A DNA stretch of 37,475 nt from Pseudomonadota bacterium (GTDB lineage Bacteria; Pseudomonadota; Gammaproteobacteria; Xanthomonadales; Rhodanobacteraceae). The stretch covers positions 1-37,475 of the forward strand of contig JAFEFS010000053.1 in NCBI GenBank assembly GCA_018240465.1, in the 5' to 3' direction. Positions 24,294 to 32,999 of the stretch are shown piece after piece. Each line of letters opens with the position of its first letter. The first letter of the stretch is position 1. The notes under the pieces were generated by a model, which did no database searches, had not been told where the DNA came from, and was given only the letters and a program-made list of their open reading frames with translations. The position numbers were made by a program, and so were the translations under genes.

Positions 24294-25439
24294 TCAACCC
24301 GCGCCGCAAACCTGTACGATGTCTTCGTAGCCGCTGAACGTCGTGTGCCCGCCGCATCCCGGGCACTGCGGGTCGCGCGGCAGACGCAACTCGCGGAACG
24401 TCGCGCCGAGCGCGTCGTAGCACAGCAGGCGGCCGACCAGCGGTGCGCCGATACCGAGCACGAGCTTGATCGCTTCGGTGGCCTGCAGCAGGCCGATCGT
24501 GCCCGGCAGCACGCCGAGTACGCCGGCCTCGGCGCAGTTCGGTGCGTCCGTGGCCGCAGGCGGCTCCGGGAACAGGCAGCGATAGCACGGCGATTGCGCG
24601 TCGCGCGCATCGAACACGCTGACCTGCCCGGTGAAGCGATGCACCGCGCCGTAGATCAGCGGAATTTTCAGCTGCCGGCAGGCTGCGTTGAGCAGGTAGC
24701 GCGTCGGGAAATTGTCGGCGCCGTCGATGACCACGTCGTGATCGCGGATCAGTTCCTCTACGTTGGCCGCGGCAAGCCGCGCGGGCAGCGGGCGCAACTC
24801 GACCGTCGGATTGAGCGCGGCCAGCGCGATGCGCGCCGACTCCGTCTTCGCCATGCCGACACGCGCATCGGTGTGCAGGATCTGGCGCTGCAGGTTCGAT
24901 TTGTCGACTACATCGTCGTCGATCAGGGTCAAGCGTCCGATTCCGGCCGCGGCGAGATACAAGGCCGCCGGCGAGCCGAGACCGCCGGCGCCGATCAGCG
25001 CGATGCGCGCGCGCGCGAGGCGGCCCTGCCCCGCCGCGCCGACTTCGGGCAGCAGCAGATGGCGCGAATAACGTTCGAGCGCGTCGGCGCCGAATCCGCC
25101 CGCGGCCAGCGGCAGCCCTTCGGCATTCCAGCGCAGGAACCCGCCAGCCACCGAAGCGAGACGGGTATAGCCGAGGGCGTGCAGCGACTGCGCCGCGCGC
25201 AGCGAGCGCTTGCCGCTCGCGCAGATCGTCAGGATCTCGCGCCCGCGATCGGTTTCGATTTCCGCGATGCGTGCGACGACCTCGCCCAACGCAATGCCAA
25301 CCGCGCCGGCCGGCATGCCGCCTGCGCGCTCATCGTCTTCGCGCACGTCGATCAGCAGCACGCCACTGGCCTGCCGCGCCGCCGCCTCACGCGGCGTGAT
25401 TTCTTCGACTTGCGGTGTTGGCGTGCCCATGAAATCCAT
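24294..25439 (-). CDS. moeB: Rhodanese-MoeB fusion: molybdopterin-synthase adenylyltransferase
   Basis: A 381-residue two-domain protein. Residues ~15-115 are a rhodanese domain with active-site Cys73 in ILTICASGKRS. Residues ~118-375 are a ThiF/E1-like adenylyltransferase: RYSRHLLLPEVGAAGQ, the ATP-binding ALIGAGGLGSPAALYLAAAG, LIDDDVVDKSNLQRQILH, and the two zinc pairs CYRC and CPGC. MoeB activates the C-terminal Gly of MoaD by adenylation for sulfur loading. The fused rhodanese probably supplies persulfide sulfur, as in eukaryotic MOCS3, where the domain order is reversed. It lies downstream of moeA and mobA on the same strand, separated from moeA by repeat R3. A role in ThiS activation is also possible. 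Confidence 0.9.
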   Translation of the reverse strand: MDFMGTPTPQVEEITPREAAARQASGVLLIDVREDDERAGGMPAGAVGIALGEVVARIAEIETDRGREILTICASGKRSLRAAQSLHALGYTRLASVAGGFLRWNAEGLPLAAGGFGADALERYSRHLLLPEVGAAGQGRLARARIALIGAGGLGSPAALYLAAAGIGRLTLIDDDVVDKSNLQRQILHTDARVGMAKTESARIALAALNPTVELRPLPARLAAANVEELIRDHDVVIDGADNFPTRYLLNAACRQLKIPLIYGAVHRFTGQVSVFDARDAQSPCYRCLFPEPPAATDAPNCAEAGVLGVLPGTIGLLQATEAIKLVLGIGAPLVGRLLCYDALGATFRELRLPRDPQCPGCGGHTTFSGYEDIVQVCGAG

Positions 25440-25474
25440 GTGCGCATTGTAGCGCCGGCATCAAGAGCATTTTC

Positions 25475-25548
25475 ACCACGCACTACGCGGATCGACACGG
25501 ATCCGAGCGCCTCGATGTAAGCGCCCTGTCCGTGTTCATCCGTGGCAA
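25475..25548. repeat. Palindromic repeat R3 (CCACG...CGTGG family) between moeA and moeB
   Basis: The left arm begins ACCACGCACTACGCGGATCG and the right arm is TCCGTGTTCATCCGTGGC. They pair imperfectly, with GACACGGA also able to pair with TCCGTGTT. It is the most diverged of the three copies (compare 18282-18376 and 21386-21465) and fills most of the gap. Confidence 0.55.
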
Positions 25549-25558
25549 GGCAAGCTCT

Positions 25559-26800
25559 TCAGCTCACACCGGACAACGCCAGCACCTCGACGACGGTCCC
25601 GTCGGAGTAGTCCTGCGCTGCCTCCGGCAACACGATCAAGGCGTCGGCTTCGGCGACACCGCGCAGTTGCCCCGAGCCTTGTTTGCGCAACGGCGTGGCG
25701 TGCAGCACTCCGGACTCGTCGCAGGCCAACGCGGCGCGCAGAAATTCCACGCGCGGGTGCGTCTTGCGCACGGCCTGGGTGAGGCGCGCACGCAGCGTCT
25801 TGCCGCGTGTTCGACAACGCGTCATCGCATCCAGGGCCGGGCGGACGAGGGCAAGAAAGGTCGCGACCCCCGAGACCGGATTGCCCGGCAGCGAGAACAC
25901 CAGTGCCCGGCCGATGCCGCCGAACAGGAACGGCATCCCGGGCTTGATCCTCACTTTCCACAAATGCACCTGGCCGACTTCGGCGAGCAGACGCGGCAGA
26001 TAGTCGGCCTCACCGGCGGAAACGCCGCCGCTCGATACCACAATATCGGCATCGCCGGCCGCGCGAGTCAGCGCATCGCGCAACGCGGGCGGGTCGTCGC
26101 GCAGGCGTTCGTGGCGCAGCAGTTCGACGCCATGTTGTTCGAGCAACGCGCCGAGGCTGTAGCGGTTGGAATCGTGAATCCGGCCGAAGCCCAGCGGCTT
26201 TCCCGGTGGCACGAGCTCATCGCCCGTGGTCAGCAACACCGCGCGCAGCCTGCGCATCACCACGACATGCGCATGGCCGAACGAGGCGATCACGCCCAGC
26301 CGCGCGGGCGTCAACAGCATGCCTGCGCCCAACGCACGATCGCCGGCGTGGTAGTCCTCGCCGGCCGCGCGCACGTTCGCCCCCGGTTGCGTTCCGGGCG
26401 CGATGACGATGTCTGCGCCGTCGACACGCGTGTCTTCCTTCATCGCGACGGTATCCGCACCCCGCGGCAGCGGCGCGCCGGTGGTGATGCGCACGCATGT
26501 CGCTGGCTCGACGCGCGGCACCTCGTCGCCACCGGCGAGGATGGAGCCGATCAGACGCAGGCGTGTTGCCGTCCGCGCATCGAGATCGGCGCCGCGCAGT
26601 GCGTAGCCGTCCATAGCGGAGTTGACGAAACCGGGCACGTCGAACGGTGCGATGATGTCCTCGGCCAGCACGCGCCCCAACGCCGACTCGATCGCGATCG
26701 AGTCGGTTCCGGCGACGTGATCCGCGGCGACGGCGACGATGCGCGCCTGTGCCTCGGCAAGGCTCAGACCGACCGGAAATGCGCGCGCGTCAGCGTGCAT
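25559..26800 (-). CDS. moeA: Molybdopterin molybdenumtransferase MoeA
   Basis: A 413-residue enzyme that inserts molybdate into adenylylated molybdopterin, the last step of basic cofactor synthesis. VPGFVNSAMDGYALRGADL is the N-terminal signature, VRITTGAPLPRGADTV follows, and the catalytic domain has LLTTGDELVPPGKPLGFGRI, VVSSGGVSAGEADYLPRLL and FSLPGNPVSGVATFLALVRP. A C-terminal beta-barrel domain closes it. The ATG at 26800 lies 11 bases inside the end of mobA, so the two are translationally coupled; the long open frame above it overlaps mobA and is not coding. Length is normal for the family. Confidence 0.95.
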   Translation of the reverse strand: MHADARAFPVGLSLAEAQARIVAVAADHVAGTDSIAIESALGRVLAEDIIAPFDVPGFVNSAMDGYALRGADLDARTATRLRLIGSILAGGDEVPRVEPATCVRITTGAPLPRGADTVAMKEDTRVDGADIVIAPGTQPGANVRAAGEDYHAGDRALGAGMLLTPARLGVIASFGHAHVVVMRRLRAVLLTTGDELVPPGKPLGFGRIHDSNRYSLGALLEQHGVELLRHERLRDDPPALRDALTRAAGDADIVVSSGGVSAGEADYLPRLLAEVGQVHLWKVRIKPGMPFLFGGIGRALVFSLPGNPVSGVATFLALVRPALDAMTRCRTRGKTLRARLTQAVRKTHPRVEFLRAALACDESGVLHATPLRKQGSGQLRGVAEADALIVLPEAAQDYSDGTVVEVLALSGVS

Positions 26801-27386
26801 GGCGACTTTCCCATTCGCGGAATTCCCCCAGTGTATTGAGATTCGCGAACGACTGCGCCCGGTCGGAAAAATCCGCTTCGATCGCATCGACCGCGTCCTG
26901 CCACTGCCACACCGGCAAGTCGGCCTGCAACGCCTGTGCGGCTTCTTGTGCCAGGTGGCTGCGATACAACGCGAACAAGGGTTGCCGGCGAACACCATCG
27001 TGGGCGACGACGGCGTCCGCACCCGTCACGATTGCGGTCGCGTGCAAACGCGCGGCGAGGTCGAACGCGAGATTGGGCGCATCAACCGGCACGGTCAACA
27101 GCCACGGCGCCGGACTGTGCGCGAGCGAGTTGGCGATACCGGCCAGCGGGCCGTGGCAACCCTGCCCGGTGTCGGCCAGCACACGACCGAAGCGCGCGTA
27201 TTCATCGGTATTGCGGTTGGCGCAGACAAGAATCGAGCAAACTTGCGGCCGCAATGAATCAGCAACGCGCTCGATCAACGGCTTGCCGGCGAGAGGCAAC
27301 AGACCTTTGTCGCTGCCACCGACGCGACGCCCCTCGCCGCCGGCAAGTATCGCGGCGGCAATGTCGGGAACCTGGAACGCTGTCAT
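26790..27386 (-). CDS. mobA: Molybdenum cofactor guanylyltransferase MobA
   Basis: A 198-residue nucleotidyltransferase that attaches GMP to molybdopterin to make the dinucleotide cofactor used by DMSO-reductase-type enzymes. The opening IAAAILAGGEGRRVGGSDKG is the GTP-binding signature, LPLAGKPLIERV follows, and LLTVPVDAPNLAFDLAARL contains the metal-binding Asp. The start at 27386 is chosen because the ten residues above it are encoded by an intergenic repeat (27406-27425). It leads the mobA-moeA-moeB set. Its presence implies that the host makes bis-MGD enzymes. Confidence 0.93.
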   Translation of the reverse strand: MTAFQVPDIAAAILAGGEGRRVGGSDKGLLPLAGKPLIERVADSLRPQVCSILVCANRNTDEYARFGRVLADTGQGCHGPLAGIANSLAHSPAPWLLTVPVDAPNLAFDLAARLHATAIVTGADAVVAHDGVRRQPLFALYRSHLAQEAAQALQADLPVWQWQDAVDAIEADFSDRAQSFANLNTLGEFREWESRHAR

Positions 27387-27405
27387 CGCGGAAGATCCAG
27401 AAGCG

Positions 27406-27425
27406 CCCTCACCCAACCCTCTCCC
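27406..27425. repeat. CCCTCACCC-CCTCTCCC intergenic repeat unit
   Basis: CCCTCACCC followed by AACCCTCTCCC. It matches the reverse strand of the guaB-guaA spacer (14791-14835) and is a half unit of a dispersed repeat. It lies between mobA and der. Confidence 0.5.
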
Positions 27426-27470
27426 ACGACATCAAACCATCGGCGACGATGGCTTCATTTTCCATTCGAG

Positions 27471-28871
27471 TCAACGCTTCTTCGCATTCCTGATCATGCG
27501 CTGACGCTTGCGCTGCTGACCTTCGGTCAGCACGTTCTTGCGCCCGGCGAATGGGTTGGCGGTTTCCTTGAATACGATGCGGATCGGCGTGCCTTCTAAC
27601 TTGAAGCGTTTGCGGAAGAAGTTCTCGAGATAGCGCTGATAGCCGTCGGCGATGTGGCGCGTGCGGCTGCCGTGGATCACGATGGTCGGCGGATTGGTGC
27701 CGCCCGGATGGGCGAAGCGCAGCTTCGGCGCGTGCCCGCGCACGAGCGGCGGTTGATAGCCTTCGTAGGCTTGCTCCAGCGCCTTGGTCAATTCGGAGGA
27801 ACCGAATTCACGCGTCGCCGACTTGTGCGCGCGCAGAATCGCGCGCATCAGCTCGGCGAGGCCGGAGCCGTGCAAGCCGGAAATGAAAACGGGTTTGACG
27901 AACGGCACGAAGTCGAGACGACGTTCCAGCGAGATGCGGCACTGATCACGTTCGTAGGTCGAAAGCCCGTCCCACTTGTTCGCGGCGACGACGAGCGCAC
28001 GACCTTCATCCAGTACATGGCCGATCAGGGTTGCGTCCTGCTCGGATACGCCCTCCTTGGCATCGAGCATCAGCACGATGACGTTGGCCGCCGCGATCGA
28101 CTGCAGGGTCTTGATGACCGAAAACTTCTCGACCGCTTCCTCGACGCGCGCGCGGCGGCGCACTCCGGCGGTATCGATCAGGGTATATTTCTTTCCATCG
28201 CGCTCCAGCGGTACGCGGATCGAGTCGCGTGTGGTGCCGGCGATGTCAGAGACGACCACGCGGTCCTCGCCGAGCAGGCGGTTGACCAGCGTGGACTTGC
28301 CGACGTTCGGTCGGCCGACGATGGCGACGCGGATGCCTTCGTCGACCGGATCGCCGGCGTCGACCGCGTCGGGATCCGCCGCCGGCAGGCGCGCCTCGAT
28401 CATCGCCAGCAATTCGGCGACGCCGCGGCTGTGCGCGGACGAAGTCAGCACCGGTTCGGCGAAACCGAACGAGGCGAACTCGCTGCGCGCGTTGCCCTCG
28501 TCGATGCCATCGACCTTGTTGATGACGAGCAGCAGCGGCTTGTCGCACTTGCGCAGGCGCTTGAGGATGTTGCGATCCTGCGGCAGCACGCCGTCGCGCG
28601 CGTCGACGACGAGGGCGACGGCATCCGCCTCGCCGATCGCCAGTTCGGCCTGGCGCGCGGTTAGCGCGTCGATGCCCTCGTCTTCGCCGGAGAGGCCGCC
28701 GGTATCGACGACGACGAACTCATGCGCGCCGAGACGGCAAACACCATAATGACGGTCGCGCGTCAGCCCGGGCAGATCGTGGACCAGCGCATCGCGCGTG
28801 CGCGTGAGCACGTTGAACAGCGTGGATTTGCCGACATTGGGCCGGCCGACCAAGGCGACGACGGGAAGCAT
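27471..28871 (-). CDS. der: Ribosome biogenesis GTPase Der (EngA)
   Basis: A 466-residue double GTPase needed for 50S subunit maturation. The first G domain has [33 protein letters not shown] and NKVD. The second has [37 protein letters not shown] and NKWD. The C-terminal KH-like domain (from about residue 355) includes [20 protein letters not shown], and the basic tail ends [16 protein letters not shown] 28871 is preferred to a TTG two codons earlier. It is the last gene of the conserved block and follows bamB by 88 bases that hold a hairpin. Confidence 0.97.
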   Translation of the reverse strand: MLPVVALVGRPNVGKSTLFNVLTRTRDALVHDLPGLTRDRHYGVCRLGAHEFVVVDTGGLSGEDEGIDALTARQAELAIGEADAVALVVDARDGVLPQDRNILKRLRKCDKPLLLVINKVDGIDEGNARSEFASFGFAEPVLTSSAHSRGVAELLAMIEARLPAADPDAVDAGDPVDEGIRVAIVGRPNVGKSTLVNRLLGEDRVVVSDIAGTTRDSIRVPLERDGKKYTLIDTAGVRRRARVEEAVEKFSVIKTLQSIAAANVIVLMLDAKEGVSEQDATLIGHVLDEGRALVVAANKWDGLSTYERDQCRISLERRLDFVPFVKPVFISGLHGSGLAELMRAILRAHKSATREFGSSELTKALEQAYEGYQPPLVRGHAPKLRFAHPGGTNPPTIVIHGSRTRHIADGYQRYLENFFRKRFKLEGTPIRIVFKETANPFAGRKNVLTEGQQRKRQRMIRNAKKR

Positions 28872-28922
28872 GTGCAAAGTATCGCTGAATTATGCGGCAG
28901 CGACGACTGCGGCGGCGGCTTT

Positions 28923-28947
28923 GGCCTTCCCCTGGCGAAGGAAGGCC
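28923..28947 (-). other. Hairpin between bamB and der
   Basis: GGCCTTCC and GGAAGGCC (8-base arms, 9-base loop) lie 13 bases after the bamB stop. There is no T-run. It may reduce read-through into der or stabilise the bamB end; der may have its own promoter in the remaining AT-richer bases near 28890. Confidence 0.45.
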
Positions 28948-28959
28948 GAAGGCTGCACG

Positions 28960-30201
28960 CTACTTGCTGCCGCCGCCGACGCGATACGCGGCGATGTCGC
29001 CGTAGATCGTCTCGACATAGACCGTGTCGCCGACCACGACCGGCGCGGAGCGGATCGGCGCCTTCGACACGCGCTCGCGCGCCAGCAACTTGCCGTCGTT
29101 GATCGACAGCCAGTGCACCCAACCTTCGAGGTCGCCGACGACGACCGCATCACCCTGTACCGACGGCTCGCCGAGCCACCGGTATTTGAGCGCGTCCTGT
29201 TTCCATTGCGAGCTGCCGGTACGCAGGTCGAGTGCATAGACGTTGGCATCGGCGTCGGTCAGGTAGACCTGACTCGCCGACAACGCCACGCCACCGTCGC
29301 TGCCCACGTCGTGGGTCCATACGGGGCGGCCGGTCTGCGCGCTCAGCGCCGCGGTCTGGCCCCTGTAGCCGGCGGCGTAGACGATGCTGTCGGCGACGGC
29401 GATCTGGCCGTCGACGTCCTGCAGGCGGTCGATTTCGGTGCGTCCCTCGCCGGGCGACAGCACCTGCTCCCACAGCAGCGCGCCGTCGCTGGCGCGCAGC
29501 GCGATGATCTTGCCGTTGTCCTCACCCGAATAGACCACGCCGTCTACGAACACCGGTGCGCTGTTGCCGCGCAGGCTCAACAGCGGCACCGTGGACCGGT
29601 CGTAGACCCACTTGCGCGAGCCGTCAGCGCGATCGAGACCGACGATGTGACCGTCGTTCGTGCGCACGTAGACCATGCCGCCGCCGATCGCGGGCGGCGC
29701 GATCACTTCGGAAGTGACCTGCGCGGTCCAGCGTTCGGCACCATCGCCGGCGTTGAATGCCTGTACCGTACCCTCGAGCGTGCCGACGACGACGAGATCG
29801 CCATCCACGCTCGGGCCACCGCCCCAGCGCACCGAATTCGATCCACGATGGATCAGGAAACCGCGCCGGCTGCCGAGTTGTTTGCTCCACAGGGTCTTGC
29901 CCGTGGCGGCGTCATAGGCCGCGACCACGCCGGTCGTACTGGCCGCATAGAGCTTGCCGTCGGCGTAAGCCGGACGCATCAGCGCGCCGGTCTTCTCGGC
30001 ACCCTTGCCGATGCGTTCGCTCCACAGTTTCTGCACGCCGATGGTCGGGCTGAAATTCTCCGCCAGTGGCGTCGGCGGCTCGATGTTTTCCTTCTTGGTG
30101 TCGTTGAACCAGCCCTTGATCGTGCCGCAGCCGGTCATGGCGACGGCGAGCAGGATCAGGCTTGCACCGCGCAGGCGCGATGCGGTGAAGACGATGCTCA
30201 T
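28960..30201 (-). CDS. bamB: Outer membrane protein assembly factor BamB
   Basis: A 413-residue lipoprotein of the BAM complex, which folds beta-barrel proteins into the outer membrane. The signal ASLILLAVAMTGCGTIKGWF has lipobox MTGC. The rest is an eight-bladed propeller of PQQ-like repeats, with recurrent blade motifs such as VAAYDAATGKTLWSKQL, VQAFNAGDGAERWTAQV, IIALRASDGALLWEQVL, VYALDLRTGSSQWKQDAL and VHWLSINDGKLLARERV. Length and order (yfgM before, der after) are typical of gammaproteobacteria. Its ATG overlaps the stop of yfgM by four bases (ATGA). Confidence 0.95.
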   Translation of the reverse strand: MSIVFTASRLRGASLILLAVAMTGCGTIKGWFNDTKKENIEPPTPLAENFSPTIGVQKLWSERIGKGAEKTGALMRPAYADGKLYAASTTGVVAAYDAATGKTLWSKQLGSRRGFLIHRGSNSVRWGGGPSVDGDLVVVGTLEGTVQAFNAGDGAERWTAQVTSEVIAPPAIGGGMVYVRTNDGHIVGLDRADGSRKWVYDRSTVPLLSLRGNSAPVFVDGVVYSGEDNGKIIALRASDGALLWEQVLSPGEGRTEIDRLQDVDGQIAVADSIVYAAGYRGQTAALSAQTGRPVWTHDVGSDGGVALSASQVYLTDADANVYALDLRTGSSQWKQDALKYRWLGEPSVQGDAVVVGDLEGWVHWLSINDGKLLARERVSKAPIRSAPVVVGDTVYVETIYGDIAAYRVGGGSK

Positions 30202-30881
30202 GAGTTCTTCTTCTCCGCTTCGGTCTTCGCCGGCGCAATCGCCGCGGGGGCGGCGCCCAGGTCGGACAGCTTCATTTCGACGAAATCGCGGTTCGGCGCA
30301 CCAGGTTCGAGCTTGGCCAGCGCCTCGGCGTAGGCGCGGCGTGCATCGTCCTTGCGCCCGAGGGCGGTGAGCGCATCGCCACGCAATTCCGCTGTGGTCG
30401 CTTCGAAGCCGTTAGCCGGCAGCTTGTCGATGAAGTCGAGCGCTTCCTGGGCCTTGCCGCGCGCGAGTTGCACACGCGCCAGGTTGATGCCGACGGCGGC
30501 CTTGAGCGCGCCGTTGCCGGCCTGCTGCCAGGCCCAGTCGAGCGAGGCCCAGGCGCCTTCCGCATCACCTTTCTGCGTTGCGATCTCGGCCTCGCGCATC
30601 GCGGCGAGCACGGCATACGGCGTACTGGCATAGTCGGATTTGAGCTTGGCTGCGATCGCCTTGGCGGCGTCGTAGTCCTTCTTCGTCATGTCGGCGCCAA
30701 GTGCGTCGTACTGCACGGCGGCGTCCATGTCGCGGCTGGCGCGGTGGACGCGCCACTGCTGCCAGCCGAACAGCAGAACCAGACCGAGGCCGATGCCGAC
30801 CACGATCGACAGCCAGTTCTCACGTACCCATTTGCGGACGAGTTCACCCTGTTCGTGTTCGTCCAAGACATCAAATGCCAT
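30198..30881 (-). CDS. yfgM: YfgM-like TPR protein (ancillary SecYEG-associated)
   Basis: A 227-residue protein with an N-terminal cytoplasmic segment MAFDVLDEHEQGELVRKWVR, a single membrane helix (WLSIVVGIGLGLVLLFGWQQW) and a periplasmic helical TPR-like domain (AKLKSDYASTPYAVLAAMREAE, LARGKAQEALDFIDKLP). This is the YfgM layout; in E. coli it works with PpiD at the Sec translocon and as a periplasmic chaperone. The ATG at 30881 matches the conserved family start; the longer frame to 30932 adds a basic leader with no support. It precedes bamB with overlapping stop and start codons. Confidence 0.9.
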   Translation of the reverse strand: MAFDVLDEHEQGELVRKWVRENWLSIVVGIGLGLVLLFGWQQWRVHRASRDMDAAVQYDALGADMTKKDYDAAKAIAAKLKSDYASTPYAVLAAMREAEIATQKGDAEGAWASLDWAWQQAGNGALKAAVGINLARVQLARGKAQEALDFIDKLPANGFEATTAELRGDALTALGRKDDARRAYAEALAKLEPGAPNRDFVEMKLSDLGAAPAAIAPAKTEAEKKNS

Positions 30882-31032
30882 GCTGCGGATTACCTTTGCG
30901 GAAAGTTGCCGTATGCGCCGCGCCGGCCGCATCGGGCCGGGGCTCGCGAGAGCGCGTAGGGTAGCAGGAACGAACGCCCGATGCGCCGTTGCCTGCGGCG
31001 CCGTTCAGTGGGCGGTTTGGCAGACGCGCAGA

Positions 31033-32172
31033 TCAGCCGTTGTGCGCTTCGGCCGTGGCCGCCACGATTGTCTTGCCGTCTGCGGCGAGCTTGAAGCGTG
31101 CGACGTTGCCGCGATTGTACGGCGCAATGTCCTGTGCGTGGCCGCCGACCTCGACCTTGGCGCCGCTGGCGTTGCCGAGCAGGATCGTCAGCGACTTGTC
31201 GGCGGGATATTCCTTGACGGTGCCCGCGGGCAAGGTCGAGTATTCCAGCCGCTTGCCGTCGGCATCGACGATTTCGACCCAGCTCGCGTCGGCCAGGCTC
31301 AGGCGCAACTGGCCCTCTGCAGCGGCGACAGCGACCGGCTTCGCTGCATCGGCGACCGTCTGGTTCGGCACCACCGCGAACGACGCCATCAACGGCGCGT
31401 CGTGGCTCGCGACGGAAGCCGCAGCCGACGACGAGTCTTGCCCGCCTGCGGTCGGCAGCACGGAGGATGGCGTGATCGGCGCGGCTGCGCCCTCCCCGAC
31501 CGATACGAGCACGGGCGCCGGCGAGTCGAGCGGAGTCAGGTGCGAGCCGACGCTGCCACCCATGTTCATCGCGAACATCACCAACGGCACGAAGATCACC
31601 CCGGTCAACACGAGATAGAGCGCCGATCCGGAATAACGCTCTATCAGATAGCGCGAGTGCGAGATCTGGCCGGTAGCGACCAGTTGCGGTGGCGGCGGCG
31701 CCTTGGAACGCACGAATTCTTCCACCACGTCGGCCGGCACGCCGAGCAGACGCGCGTAGTTCGCCAGGTAGCCGCGCAGGTAGACGCCTTGGCCAATACG
31801 GTCGTACTCCTCGGCCTCGACCCACTGCACGATATGCAACGGCAGCCGCAACCTGGCAGCGACCTCGGTCTGGCTCCAGCCGCGCGCATCGCGCGCTGCA
31901 GCGAGGCGCTGTGCGAGCGATTCGGGAAACAGCGTGGCCTGACCTGGCGTTCCGGCTCGATCCTGTGGCTGTACGTTGACCGTGGCATCGCCAATGGCTG
32001 CGGCATCCGCCAGCGATGCGGTTGCGTCCGCGGGTCGCGCAGTGGGCGCGGCTGCCTCTTCGAAAAAAGCCATCTGTTCTATCCCCTGTGGTTCAGTCGC
32101 CCCCAAGGCATTGCGGTCGCGAGATAGCTCGACCTTGGGCGCGGGCGCGGATGAATTCTTGTTTGGTTTCAT
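31033..32172 (-). CDS. rodZ: RodZ-like cytoskeletal protein with HTH and DUF4115 domains
   Basis: A 379-residue bitopic inner-membrane protein. Residues ~85-150 are an Xre/HTH_25 domain (LAQRLAAARDARGWSQTEVAARLRLP by pieces, then QGVYLRGYLANYARLLGVP), which binds MreB in E. coli. A membrane helix follows at ~180-205 (LYLVLTGVIFVPLVMFAMNM), then a Ser/Ala/Pro-rich linker, and the C-terminal periplasmic DUF4115 domain (ASWVEIVDADGKRLEYSTLP, KSLTILLGNASGAKVEVGG). RodZ links MreB to the wall machinery and sets rod shape. The N-terminus carries ~80 extra disordered residues. GTG 32181 overlapping the pilF stop is an alternative start. The gap of 151 bases to yfgM is where ispG and hisS often lie elsewhere. 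Confidence 0.9.
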   Translation of the reverse strand: MKPNKNSSAPAPKVELSRDRNALGATEPQGIEQMAFFEEAAAPTARPADATASLADAAAIGDATVNVQPQDRAGTPGQATLFPESLAQRLAAARDARGWSQTEVAARLRLPLHIVQWVEAEEYDRIGQGVYLRGYLANYARLLGVPADVVEEFVRSKAPPPPQLVATGQISHSRYLIERYSGSALYLVLTGVIFVPLVMFAMNMGGSVGSHLTPLDSPAPVLVSVGEGAAAPITPSSVLPTAGGQDSSSAAASVASHDAPLMASFAVVPNQTVADAAKPVAVAAAEGQLRLSLADASWVEIVDADGKRLEYSTLPAGTVKEYPADKSLTILLGNASGAKVEVGGHAQDIAPYNRGNVARFKLAADGKTIVAATAEAHNG

Positions 32173-32177
32173 GACTG

Positions 32178-32999
32178 TCACGAAGACGGCGGTGATTGTA
32201 GAGCGCGCGCCTGCTCCGATTCCGGGAACTGGTCGCGCAAACGCTGCGCATAGTCGCGCGCGGCGTCGGCGTGCCCCAACTTCAATTCGATGTCACGGGC
32301 CAGCGACAACGCATCCGCACTGGGTTGGCCGACGGCGTCGTAGCGTTGTACGAAAGCACGCGCCTTGAAGAACTCGTTCTTCTTGTACAGCACGTTCGCC
32401 AGCTGGAACAAGGCCTGCGCATTATTCGGCTCGAACGCAAGCGCCTTGCGGAAATCCGCTTCGGCGAGATCGAGCGACCCCTGGCCGAGCAGTTCGCAGG
32501 TACCGGCGTTCGTATAGGCAGAGGCCTTGGCAGAGTAGAACCCGTCGGCAAAGGCGGCATCGAAATACCTTCGCGCCTCGGCGTACTGGCCAAGCTTGCA
32601 CAGATACATGCCGTAGTTGTTGTTCTCGGCGCCCGCCTTCGGTGCGAGTTGCACTGCTTCGTGATAGTGCAGCAGCGCCTGCGTGCGATCATCTATCCGA
32701 TCGTAAAGCGTGGCGAGCAGGGTGTGCGCATCGACGTTCTGCCGATCGTATTTCAGCGCCTTGAGCAGGTTTTCCTGGGCGAGTTCCAACTTGCCCAGCT
32801 CCATGTACTTCTGTCCGAGCTGGACAAACGGTCTGGCCCGGTCCGCGGGCGTTTCCCGGGACTTCAGGCTCGACTGCTGGCTCTCCACCACCACCGGGCG
32901 GATGCCTTCGCTGTTGCGGCTGCAGGCCGACACGGCGCATACCGTAATGGCTGCCAGCGCGGGCAGCGAAAGCCGTGCGCGCGTGCGCTCAGGCAGCAT
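32178..32999 (-). CDS. pilF: Type IV pilus biogenesis/stability lipoprotein PilF (PilW)
   Basis: A 273-residue lipoprotein: signal [17 protein letters not shown], then six or so TPR units. These include [60 protein letters not shown] with [19 protein letters not shown], and [20 protein letters not shown]. This matches PilF/PilW, the pilotin that places the PilQ secretin in the outer membrane. The ATG at 32999 overlaps the rlmN end by 11 bases, and AGGGG lies ten bases upstream. No other pilus gene is in the window, as is usual for this locus. Confidence 0.92.
   Translation of the reverse strand: MLPERTRARLSLPALAAITVCAVSACSRNSEGIRPVVVESQQSSLKSRETPADRARPFVQLGQKYMELGKLELAQENLLKALKYDRQNVDAHTLLATLYDRIDDRTQALLHYHEAVQLAPKAGAENNNYGMYLCKLGQYAEARRYFDAAFADGFYSAKASAYTNAGTCELLGQGSLDLAEADFRKALAFEPNNAQALFQLANVLYKKNEFFKARAFVQRYDAVGQPSADALSLARDIELKLGHADAARDYAQRLRDQFPESEQARALQSPPSS

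Noticed and set aside
18282..25548. CRISPR array
   Set aside because: The related palindromes R1-R3 are only three, are thousands of bases apart and have no regular spacers; no cas gene is present.
28872..28959. Intrinsic terminator after bamB
   Set aside because: The stem is good but no T-run follows in the direction of transcription, so I list it only as a hairpin.
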